DNA of 64,000 bases. It comes from Hyphomicrobium_A sp963759735. GTDB taxonomy: Bacteria; Pseudomonadota; Alphaproteobacteria; Rhizobiales; Hyphomicrobiaceae. The stretch spans positions 186,001 through 250,000 of the forward strand of contig CAVXAF010000001.1 of assembly GCA_963759735.1 (NCBI GenBank), read 5' to 3'. Both the position numbers and the translations under genes were made by a program. Below the pieces are notes generated by a model. That model saw only the letters and a program-made list of their open reading frames with translations, had not been told where the DNA came from and searched no databases. Each line of letters opens with the position of its first letter. Within the stretch, counting starts at the first letter, position 1. This document shows positions 55,599 to 64,000 of this stretch, in pieces.

Positions 55599-56746
55599 TC
55601 ACTCGATCCTGCGCGTACCGACGACGCGCAATCCAAAGCCCTCGAGGCCGACGTAGACGTGCGCCGGAGAATTGGTCAGCAGCACCATATCGCGCACGCC
55701 GAGATCGGTAGAATTTGCGAGCCGACGCCGATCTCGACCTGGCGGCGCTCGCGCGCGCCTTCGGCCGAGCGTTTGGGCTGGGCGCGTCCGGCAATCCACT
55801 CCGATACCGACTTGGGACGCAGGTCGCGGATCAGAACCACGACGCCGCGGCCTTCCTGCTCGATGAGGCGTAGCGATTTGGCGATCTGCATGCCCTCGCC
55901 GGCGTCCCCGACGCCGATCACGTCGCCGAGCAGGCTGACGGCGTGCACGCGCACCAGCACCGGTCCCGGCGCGGTGATGTCGCCTTTGACGAGCGCCAGG
56001 TGCTCGCGGGGCTCGACGGTCGTCTCGTAGACGCGAAGGTCGAAGCGCCCGGCGGCTGTATCGATGCTGGTCCGCGCCGTGGTGCGTACCAACGTCTCGT
56101 TGCGCAGCCGGTAGGCGATGAGCTCCTCGATGGCGCCGATCTTGAGGCCGTGCCGCTGCGCGAAGGCCACGAGATCAGGCAATCGCGCCATGGTGCCGTC
56201 GTCGTTCATGATCTCGCAGATGACGGCCGCGGGGTAGAGACCGGCAAGGCGCGCAAGATCGACGGACGCCTCGGTGTGCCCGGCGCGGATCAGCACGCCG
56301 CCCTCGCGCGCCACCAGCGGAAACACATGGCCGGGCGAGACGATGTCGGCGGCACTTTTGGTGGCGTCGATGGCCGTAGCGATGGTGCGTGCGCGGTCGG
56401 CGGCCGAGATGCCAGTGGAAATACCCTCGCGGGCCTCGATCGATTGCGTGAAGGCGGTGCGGTTGCGCGATCGGTTGCGCCCCACCATCGCTTCCAGCTG
56501 CAGCTCCTCGGCGCGCGCGCCGGTGAGCGTGAGGCAGATGAGGCCGCGCCCATAGCGGGCCATGAAGTTGACGGCGTCGGGTGTCGCCATCTGCGCGGGA
56601 ATGACGAGATCGCCTTCGTTCTCACGCTCCTCGGCATCGACGAGCACAACCATGCGACCGTTGCGCATGTCTTCCAGGATCTCCGCGATCGAGGACAGAC
56701 AGCCACGGCCTTCCGAGATGGCGTAGGTGCCAACGTCGTGCGTCAC
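55599..56746 (-). CDS. ribB: RibBA: DHBP synthase with degenerate GTP cyclohydrolase II domain, one frameshift
   Basis: The N-terminal domain (about residues 15-215) is a complete 3,4-dihydroxy-2-butanone-4-phosphate synthase, with VVLVDAEERENEGDLVIPAQMATPDAVNFMARYGRGLICL and DIVSPGHVFPLVAREGGVLIRAGHTEASVDL. The C-terminal domain corresponds to GTP cyclohydrolase II, but the zinc-ligand Cys residues and the catalytic block are missing: it reads VRVHAVSLLGDVIGVGDAGEG and then EQEGRGVVVLIRDLRP. It is likely inactive there. The last 25 residues (TDLGVRDMVLLTNSPAHVYVGLEG) lie in the next frame; adding one base near 55708-55716 restores them. The protein thus supplies RibB, and GTP cyclohydrolase II must come from another gene. 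Confidence 0.88.
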
Positions 56747-57336
56747 GAGCGAAACTCCAGGAGCCGCGCGATATAGCGCGCGAACAGGTCGACCTCGAGG
56801 TTGACCGACTGCCCGGGGGTTTTCGCCCCCCAGGTCGTCACCGTCAAGGTGTGGGGGATGATGTTGACGCCGAAGCGCTTGTCGCTGACCTCATTGACCG
56901 TCAGCGACACGCCATCGAGGCAAATCGATCCCTTGGGTGCGATATATGGCGCCAGGTGCTCGGGCACCTCGAAGGCGAAGCGACGGCTGTCTCCATCGGT
57001 GATGACATCGACGATGCGCGCCAGCCCGTCGATGTGACCCGTGACGAGGTGGCCGCCCAGCTCCTGCCCGAGGCGCAGCGCGCGCTCCAGGTTGATGCGG
57101 CGTCCCGGCTCCCACTCGCCGAGGGTTGTCTTGCCGCGGGTCTCGTTGGAGACATCGACGCTGAACAAGCTACCGGCCGCTTCGGCTCGCACCGATGTCA
57201 TGGTGAGGCAGCAGCCGTCGCAGGACATCGAGCCGCCGACCTCGAGTTCTTGCGCCGGGTAGCGGGCGCGGATGGTGAAGCGGCCGCCCTCGCGCGCGGT
57301 GACCTCGCCGAGGTCGGAGACGATGCCGGTGAACAT
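56743..57336 (-). CDS. ribE: riboflavin synthase alpha subunit
   Basis: This 197-residue protein has two lumazine-binding repeats and converts two lumazines to riboflavin. The first repeat starts MFTGIVSDLGEVTAREGGRFTIRARYP with SMSCDGCCLTMTSV; the second has GGHLVTGHIDGLARIVDV, GSICLDGVSLTVNEVSDKRFGVNIIPHTLTVTTWGAKTPGQSVNLEVDLFARYIARLL. All family signatures are seen. It overlaps ribBA by four bases and lies 21 bases after ribD. Confidence 0.95.
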   Translation of the reverse strand: MFTGIVSDLGEVTAREGGRFTIRARYPAQELEVGGSMSCDGCCLTMTSVRAEAAGSLFSVDVSNETRGKTTLGEWEPGRRINLERALRLGQELGGHLVTGHIDGLARIVDVITDGDSRRFAFEVPEHLAPYIAPKGSICLDGVSLTVNEVSDKRFGVNIIPHTLTVTTWGAKTPGQSVNLEVDLFARYIARLLEFRS

Positions 57337-57357
57337 GGCGTGGCTTCCTCGCAGTCC

Positions 57358-58509
57358 TTACGTCGCTGGGTTTCGTCCGCGAGAGGTCTCGCGGTGCCAG
57401 GGCCGGCGCAATGCCAGCATATCGTCACAGCCTATGGTTCGCCGATCGTAAACTTCAAAGCCGCGCGTCGCGATATAGCGCCCGAGCGCCTGTATCCCCG
57501 CAGCAGGCGACAACTCGGCGCCGTCCGATCCGCGAGCGTGAAAGAGCACCGTCTCGTCGATGAGGCCGGCGTGGGAGAAGGCGCGCCAGGTTGCTGGACC
57601 ACCCTCGATGAGCAGCCGCGTGATGCCCGCGGCAACCAGCGTTTCCATGACGGCGGGCAGCCATAGCTCGCCGCCGACGAGGCGGGTCGGGAAGATTTTT
57701 GCGCCGGCCGCGATCAATGCCGAAGCATCGACATCTTCGCCGCAGACGACCCACAGCGGATGTTGCCGTGCCGTGTGTGCCAGCCGCGATCGTTCGAGCC
57801 CGTCCAGCTGACGCGCCAGCACGATGCGCACCGGCGTGCGCGAGCTCAGTCCCGGCAGGCGGCTGGTCAGCAGCGGATCATCGTCGATCACCGTGCCGCG
57901 GCCGACGAGTATGGCGTCGGAGCGTGCGCGCATCAAATGCCCGTGCGCCCGCGCGCCTTCGCCCGTCGCCCACGTCGGCTGGCCGCCGCCGCCCCGCGGC
58001 ACGCCACCAGCAGCATCCAGCGCAACCTTGGCCGTGACCAGCGGACGGCGCTCGGTGACGCGCAGAATGTGGCCTGCCGCCGCCCTGTGCGCCGCTTCCG
58101 CCAACAGTCCGCGCTCGACGGCAACACCGGCCTGACGCAGGCGAGCCAGGCCACGCCCCGCAACACGCGGATCGGGGTCCTCGATGGCACACACGACGCG
58201 GCGCAATCCGGCATGCACCACAGCATCGGCGCAAGGCGCCGTGACGCCGTGGTGCGAGCATGGCTCGAGCGTGACGTACATCGTGGCGCCATTCGCGCGC
58301 CCGCCGGCTCGCGCAATGGCTTGCGTTTCCGCATGCGGTCGCCCGCCGGGCGCCGTCCAGCCGCGCGCGATGACCTCGCCCGTCCGTTCATCCGCAATCA
58401 CCGCGCCGACGGACGGGTTAGGTGCCGTGCGGCCAAGCCCTCGCGCCGCAAGGCTGAGAGCGATGTGCATCATGTGGGTGTCGAACCCGGCGGGTGCCGC
58501 GGGATCCAT
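57358..58509 (-). CDS. ribD: bifunctional riboflavin deaminase/reductase
   Basis: This 383-residue protein catalyses deamination and then reduction of the pyrimidine intermediate. The N-terminal deaminase domain has MHIALSLAARGLGRTAPNPSVGAVIAD, the zinc ligands in GGRPHAETQAIARAG and LEPCSHHGVTAPCADAVV. The C-terminal reductase domain has RPLVTAKVALDAAGGV, HLMRARSDAILVGRGTVIDDDPLLTSR and LLIEGGPATWRAF. The length is normal. It follows nrdR by 135 bases and precedes ribE by 21. Confidence 0.95.
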   Translation of the reverse strand: MDPAAPAGFDTHMMHIALSLAARGLGRTAPNPSVGAVIADERTGEVIARGWTAPGGRPHAETQAIARAGGRANGATMYVTLEPCSHHGVTAPCADAVVHAGLRRVVCAIEDPDPRVAGRGLARLRQAGVAVERGLLAEAAHRAAAGHILRVTERRPLVTAKVALDAAGGVPRGGGGQPTWATGEGARAHGHLMRARSDAILVGRGTVIDDDPLLTSRLPGLSSRTPVRIVLARQLDGLERSRLAHTARQHPLWVVCGEDVDASALIAAGAKIFPTRLVGGELWLPAVMETLVAAGITRLLIEGGPATWRAFSHAGLIDETVLFHARGSDGAELSPAAGIQALGRYIATRGFEVYDRRTIGCDDMLALRRPWHRETSRGRNPAT

Positions 58510-58644
58510 AGCGCTCAGCGTCCCGATTCCGACGTTTGCGAAAGCCAGAGGCTGGGACCAGGAGCGAACTTCGGAACTTGGTTCAGACCGAGACCTTCGC
58601 TCGAAACCACGCCGCTGACGATTGCGAATTTCTCGATCATCGCA

Positions 58645-59172
58645 TTAGTGCTTCTTGAGCGGCGCCGTCTCCACAACGGAGCCTTCGAAGGCAATATGAG
58701 GCGGCTCGTGCGCACCGACCGGCTCGGCGGCAATCTCGCCGAGTACTTCGTGGAAGTCGGAGGCTTCGCGGAAATCGCGATAAACGGAAGCAAAGCGCAC
58801 GTAGGCGACGGGATCGAGCCCGCGCAGCGCCTCCATGACGAGGCCGCCGATCATCGAGGATGCGACCTCGCTCTCGCCGGCGCTCTCGAGCTGGCGCACG
58901 AGGCCCGACACCATGCGCTCGACGCGCTCGGGATCGATGGGACGCTTGCGCAGCGCGACGTTCACCGACCGCATCAGCTTGTCGCGATCGAACGCCACTT
59001 TGCGGCCCGAGCGCTTGACGACAAGCAGCTCGCGCAACTGCACCCGCTCGAAGGTCGTGAAGCGCCCGCCGCAATCGGGGCAAATGCGACGCCGGCGAAT
59101 GGCCGCGTTCTCTTCGGTAGGACGGCTGTCTTTGACCTGCGTGTTATCGCCGGCGCAGTACGGGCAACGCAT
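58645..59172 (-). CDS. nrdR: transcriptional repressor NrdR
   Basis: This 175-residue regulator represses ribonucleotide reductase genes when dATP/ATP levels are high. It has an N-terminal zinc ribbon (MRCPYCAGDNTQVKDSRPTEENAAIRRRRICPDCGGRFTTFERV) and a C-terminal ATP-cone (VVKRSGRKVAFDRDKLMRSVNVALRKRPIDPERVERMVSGLVRQL, EALRGLDPVAYVRFASVYRDFREASDF). The start at 59172 is the standard N-terminus. It is commonly next to ribD in Alphaproteobacteria, as here, and could be transcribed with glyA or separately. Confidence 0.96.
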   Translation of the reverse strand: MRCPYCAGDNTQVKDSRPTEENAAIRRRRICPDCGGRFTTFERVQLRELLVVKRSGRKVAFDRDKLMRSVNVALRKRPIDPERVERMVSGLVRQLESAGESEVASSMIGGLVMEALRGLDPVAYVRFASVYRDFREASDFHEVLGEIAAEPVGAHEPPHIAFEGSVVETAPLKKH

Positions 59173-59530
59173 GCTGTCTGGCCTCCGGCAAAATGTGCGC
59201 CGCGCGCAGGATGCGCGTTGCGTAGTCTTAGCTTGAACGCATGTCGCCTGATAGGCGCGTGGCTGTTTTTCAACCGTTGCCGGCGGACTTAACAACCGCT
59301 ACTTGCCGCAGGTTGCGATAGCCCCGCAGTTTGCATCCCTCGGCCATGCTGACGTGCCCGCCGATCAAACGTGCTGGAGATCCGCCACCCGCGCATCCGG
59401 CGATCCTACGGCTCAACCTGTTCGTCAAGTTGTCATCGGCCAACCGTGCCCACGCATTGGCGTCGCCATAAACAACCGGCCCGCCACAGTTTATGCGGCG
59501 GGCCCGGCGATGCATCGATGCAATCTGACG
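59173..59530. other. 358-bp intergenic region between glyA and nrdR
   Basis: Contains the glyA terminator (59478-59504) and the presumed nrdR promoter. A minus-strand frame (59270-59515) ends in MAEGCKLRGYRNLRQVAVV, but has no ribosome site or recognisable family, so I do not call it a gene. Confidence 0.5.
59478..59504 (-). terminator. intrinsic terminator of glyA
   Basis: GGCCCGCC and GGCGGGCC form a perfect 8-bp stem with an 11-base loop, 27 bases after the glyA stop on the minus strand, followed by GGTTGTTTATGG. It is a moderate terminator. Confidence 0.6.
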
Positions 59531-60832
<1,302 letters not shown>

Positions 60833-60997
60833 AGGACTTTCCTTGGTTCGCGATAAATGAATGGGGTTCGTATCGAGCGCGCGGGCAGGCAGGCCTGCCG
60901 CCATAGTAGGGGCGCGCCGCGTCTGGCTCAACCCGTATAGCTTAATGGGGTTTCCAACTAGCGATTTCTGGGGGGTGCGTTGAAGCGCAGCGGACCC

Positions 60998-62234
60998 TTA
61001 TTCCGCTGCCAGCCTGACGTGCTGACCCTTGGACAGCGGGCAGGCGTCCCAGAGTTCGCCGAGCGCCGCGACAAGGTGGCTGACCTGGGCCGGCGTGTGC
61101 ACCGGCGAAGGCGTCAGCCGGATCCGCTCGGTGCCGCGCGGCACGGTCGGATAATTGATCGGCTGGACGTAGATCGCATAGTGCTCCAGCAGCGCGTCGG
61201 TCACCGACTTGCAGTGGACCGGATCGCCGATGGTCACCGGCACGATATGGCTCGGCGAGGAGACAACGGGCACGCCCGCGGCCGTGAGCCGGGTCTTTAC
61301 CTCGATGGCCCGCTCCAGCAGCTGGGTGCGCTCGATGCTGCTCGACTTCAGGTGCCGGATGCTGGCCAGCGCGCCGGCGGCGAGCGTCGGGCGCCAGCGA
61401 CGTCGTGAAGATGAACCCGGTGGCGTAGGAGCGGATGGCGTCGCAGCAGTCGCGCGAAGCGGCGATGTAGCCGCCCATGACGCCGAAGCCCTTGGCCAGC
61501 GTGCCATTGATGATGTCGACGCGATGCATGACGCCGTCACGCTCGGCGATGCCGCCGCCGCGCGGACCATAAAGGCCGACGGCGTGCACTTCGTCGAGGT
61601 AGGTCAATGCGCCGTATTTCTCGGCCAGATCGCAGATGGCGCCGATGGGCGCCACGTGCCCGTCCATCGAGTAGACGCTCTCGAAAGCTATGATCTTCGG
61701 GGTCGCGCGATCGAACTGCTTCAGCTGCGCCTCGAGGTCTTCGAGGTCGTTGTGGCGCCAGATGCGCTTCGGGCCGCCGCCGTGGCGAATGCCGGCGATC
61801 ATCGAAGCGTGGTTCTTCTCGTCGGAGAAGATGACGGTGCCGGGCAGCAGCTGGGCGAGCGTCGCCAGCGTGGAATCGTTGGCGACGAAGGCCGAGGTGA
61901 ACAGCAGCGCCGCTTCCTTGCCGTGCAAGTCGGCAAGCTCCGCCTCGAGCTCCACGTGATAGTGGGTCGTTCCAGCGATATTGCGGGTGCCGCCCGAACC
62001 AGCGCCGACGGTATCGATCGCCTCGTGCATGGCGGCGATCACGTCCGGGTGCTGACCCATGCCGAGGTAGTCGTTGGAGCACCACACGGTAATGGGGCGG
62101 GCGGGGGCAGAGTTGTTGAAGTGCTCGGCTGCAGGGTAAGCACCGCGCTGGCGCTTCAGATCGGCAAAGACGCGATAGCGCCCTTCGCGGTGCACGGCAT
62201 CGAGCGCAACTCTGAATTGCTTCGCATAGTCCAT
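60998..62234 (-). CDS. hemA: 5-aminolevulinate synthase, one frameshift
   Basis: The enzyme condenses glycine with succinyl-CoA to start heme and bacteriochlorophyll synthesis in Alphaproteobacteria. Landmarks are MDYAKQFRVALDAVHREGRYRVFADL, TVWCSNDYLGMGQHPDVIAAMHEAIDTVGAGSGGTRNIAGTTHYHVELE, the PLP loop DEVHAVGLYGPRGGGIAERDGVMHRVD and the Schiff-base Lys in NGTLAKGFGVMGGY. The last third (from TLAAGALASIRHL to HVRLAAE) is in the next frame; removing one base from the GGG at 61389-61391 joins them, giving about 412 residues. It is a different protein from the related synthase at 9.6-10.8 kb. Confidence 0.92.
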
Positions 62235-62405
62235 CAGCCGACTTTCACTCCCCTAGGGCCTTCTTTGTCGTTTTGCTTATCATTGCCCGGCAGCCCCCTT
62301 CGAGCAACGTGTCTATTGTCGCGCCGACCATCAAGCCTGGCACGAAAATTTTCATCGATGTCTGCGCGAACAACCTTGATGGCGATCAACCCTGCGGCGC
62401 GACAA

Positions 62406-63663
62406 CTAGTACGCCGAGGCGACTTCGCCAACCCCATCCTTGAGGTAAATGTCGGGGCGGAACTGGATGACGCCGTCGGGCGTCGACCACGCAGTTACGT
62501 AGGCAAAATATAGCGGAACGGGCTTGCGCAGGCGCACCGTCTTGGTCTGGCCGCTCTCTTTGATCTGCTCGACCTGCTCGATCGTTGCCTGGCCCGTCAG
62601 CAGCCACGCCGCCAGAAGTGAGATATTTTGCACCCGCACACATCCCGAGCTGGCCGCTCGGAAATTACGCCCGAACAGGGACTTTTTCGGGCTGTCGTGC
62701 ATGTAGACGGAGCTCGAATTGGCGAAGTTGATTTTCAGGAATCCGAGCGGGTTTTCTTTTCCTGCCACCTGCCGATAGGACAGCTGCGTCGGCTGCGCGC
62801 TCGCCCAGTCGATCGACTCGGGGTCGAGCTTCTTGCCGCCCTGGTAGGCATCGATGCCGAACTTGACCAGCACGTTTTGGCCCTTGCTCTGCATGTCGCG
62901 GCCCTTGGGGATCAGATCCTCCTTGATGACCGTCGGCGGCAAGGTCCACATCGGATTGAAGGCGAGGTCGGTGATGGTCGACCGCAGCATCGGCGTCGGA
63001 CGATCCGGCTTGCCGACGACGCCCGAGTGGCGCAGCGCGACGGCGTTGTTTTCCACGGCCTCGATTTGCGCGGCGGGAATGTTGACCAACACGTAGCGCT
63101 TGCCGACGATCTTGGTGAGGTCGGTGAGACGCGTGAGGTTGGCCTTCAATTGTGCGAGGCGCACCTCGGAAGGCACGTTGAGCGCGGCGATCGTGCGTTT
63201 GTCGACGACGCCGGTCGGCGCCAGTCCGTTCGAGGCCTGGAATCGCTTCACGGCGGCATCCAGATCGCCGTCGTAGTGATCGGGATAGCTGGACTTGGTG
63301 GTGAGTTCGCCCGAACGCATCAGGCGACGGCGTAGCACACCGACGGCGGGATCGCTGGCGCCCGGCTCCAGTTCGACTTCGGGGATCAAGGGAAAGCCCC
63401 CGCGGGCGACGATCTCTTCATAGCGAGCGACGGCCGCCTTGGTCGGCGCCAGGTTGGCCTTCGACAGCGTCGGGTATCCCTTGGGCGGGTTGGCTTGCCA
63501 TTCGCGGATGAAGTTGCGGTCATAACCGGCATTGTACTGGCCCGGTCCTTCGCCGACGGGGCCGAAGCGCAGCGAGTTCCTGCGCGCCTGCCGGTCCTCC
63601 GCCGGCTATCGCGCCAGCGCCGAAGATGACCACGGCAATCCAATTCCCCCGCATTGAGCCCAC
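62406..63663 (-). CDS. ldtP: L,D-transpeptidase (YcbB-like, LdtP type), one frameshift
   Basis: The protein is about 419 residues. It has a signal peptide (MRGNWIAVVIFGAGAIAGGGPAGAQ), a helical N-terminal region (NFIREWQANPPKGYPTLSKANLAPTKAAVARYEEIV), a binding-like domain (DLDAAVKRFQASNGLAPTGVVDKRTIAALN) and the YkuD catalytic part with HDSPKKSLFGRNFRAASSGCVRVQN. It should form 3-3 cross-links. The start is GTG 63663 or ATG 63654; GGGAGG favours the first. The frame changes near 63580-63592, one extra base. Its neighbour ldtR lies immediately upstream on the same strand, the arrangement known for the LdtR/LdtP pair of Liberibacter, hence the symbol, which is an inference. Confidence 0.85.
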
Positions 63664-63832
63664 GACAGCCCTCCCGTCTTGCAAACGGCGTTGAAATTCT
63701 GGCCGGTGCCCGCGCATCCCTTAGCAACCGCCAGGAATATCGAGACATTCGCTGACACATGCAAAGGCAAAAATATGCGCCCCCCAATCCCGCTGCCAGC
63801 CAGAGTGGCCCGAAACAGCCCCTGAAAAGCAA

Positions 63833-63863
63833 AAGGGAGCCGCGGCGGCGCCGCAACTCCCTT
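63833..63863 (-). terminator. intrinsic terminator of the ldtR gene
   Basis: AAGGGAG (63833-63839) and CTCCCTT (63857-63863) pair with a GC-rich inner palindrome; on the minus strand the hairpin is followed by TTGCTTTTC. It lies 36 bases after the ldtR stop, before ldtP. Confidence 0.7.
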
Positions 63864-63898
63864 GTTATCAGTGCTTCGGCAGCTCAGCTGCCCGAAAC

Positions 63899-64000
63899 TT
63901 AAAGGCGGTAGCGGATCTGGTCGGACCAGAAACGCTCAAGGCGAACCAGCGCCTTGTTGAGACCGCGGAAGTCCTCTTCGGTGACTTCGCCGACCGTCTC
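63899..64000 (-). CDS. ldtR: LdtR family transcriptional regulator, C-terminal end (partial)
   Basis: The window ends inside this gene; only 33 codons and the stop are seen. The visible end, LVRLERFWSDQIRYRL, with a preceding ETVGEVTEEDFRGLNKA, matches the C-terminal signature of the MarR-type LdtR regulators of Hyphomicrobiales as I know them. LdtR controls an L,D-transpeptidase in Liberibacter, and such a gene follows here. The identification rests on a short segment, so it should be checked against the upstream sequence. Confidence 0.7.
   Translation of the reverse strand, partial: ETVGEVTEEDFRGLNKALVRLERFWSDQIRYRL

Noticed and set aside
57760..59292. Plus-strand frame of about 510 codons across ribD and nrdR
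   Set aside because: Both genes on the other strand are complete and conserved; the antisense frame has no domain.
59270..59515. Minus-strand frame between nrdR and glyA
   Set aside because: No ribosome site or known family; it also spans the glyA terminator hairpin.
61209..62513. Long open plus-strand frame across hemA
   Set aside because: It lies opposite the clear 5-aminolevulinate synthase and shows mirror-like Arg/Ala/Gly composition typical of antisense frames.

Overview
The window is a GC-rich bacterial chromosome segment whose gene order points to the Alphaproteobacteria, order Hyphomicrobiales (Rhizobiales). The evidence is synteny and family membership: SPOR protein-nagZ-scpA-scpB-tatABC-serS-surE-LysM/M23 lipoprotein, erpA/dgt/argS, pcm-tolC-popZ-valS, nrdR-ribD-ribE-ribBA-ribH-nusB-thiL beside glyA, a HemA-type 5-aminolevulinate synthase, and an LdtR-type regulator next to an L,D-transpeptidase. 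Genus cannot be fixed from sequence alone. I see no IS element, prophage, CRISPR array or rRNA; two tRNA genes (Cys, Asn) lie near 49-50 kb.

Layout. 0-13 kb: mostly short, separately transcribed genes for secreted or envelope proteins, many with their own terminator, plus an L,D-transpeptidase, a MaoC-like protein, a protein with a VHL beta domain, an alpha-oxoamine synthase family enzyme and an outer-membrane beta-barrel protein. Three of the small-protein genes have a GGAAC-N16-CGTT promoter, the form used by the alphaproteobacterial general stress sigma factor EcfG. 13-20 kb: prfC, an LssY_C protein, two cupins, a fused DoxD-DoxA protein, a potassium-channel-like protein and a DUF72 protein. 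20-35 kb: a long minus-strand housekeeping cluster for envelope, protein export, chromosome segregation and tRNA charging, ending at the divergent erpA-xthA pair. 36-41 kb: TPR and Sel1 proteins, small secreted proteins and ilvD. 41-49 kb: valS, popZ, tolC, pcm. 49-54 kb: tRNAs, an anchored nuclease, an amino-acid permease and a second L,D-transpeptidase. 53.5-60.8 kb: riboflavin, thiamine and nrdR genes with glyA. 61-64 kb: hemA, a third L,D-transpeptidase and the end of ldtR.

Themes. Cell-wall remodelling recurs: three clear YkuD L,D-transpeptidases, one possible distant relative, LdtR, NagZ, a SPOR protein and a LysM/M23 lipoprotein preceded by a perfect CtrA-type box (TTAA-N7-TTAA). Cofactor supply is concentrated at 53-62 kb.

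Sequence quality. At least 17 places break the reading frame of an otherwise conserved gene, including argS (twice), valS (twice), thiL, ribBA, hemA, popZ, dgt and two L,D-transpeptidase/M23 genes. Thirteen fit a single extra base, often in a run of three or more identical bases; three fit a single missing base. Because several of these genes are normally essential, I read the breaks as consensus errors and annotate each gene at full span. No clearly new biological system is evident; the most interesting leads are the stress-promoter set, the VHL-domain protein, the DoxDA fusion, the degenerate GTP cyclohydrolase II half of RibBA and the CtrA box.
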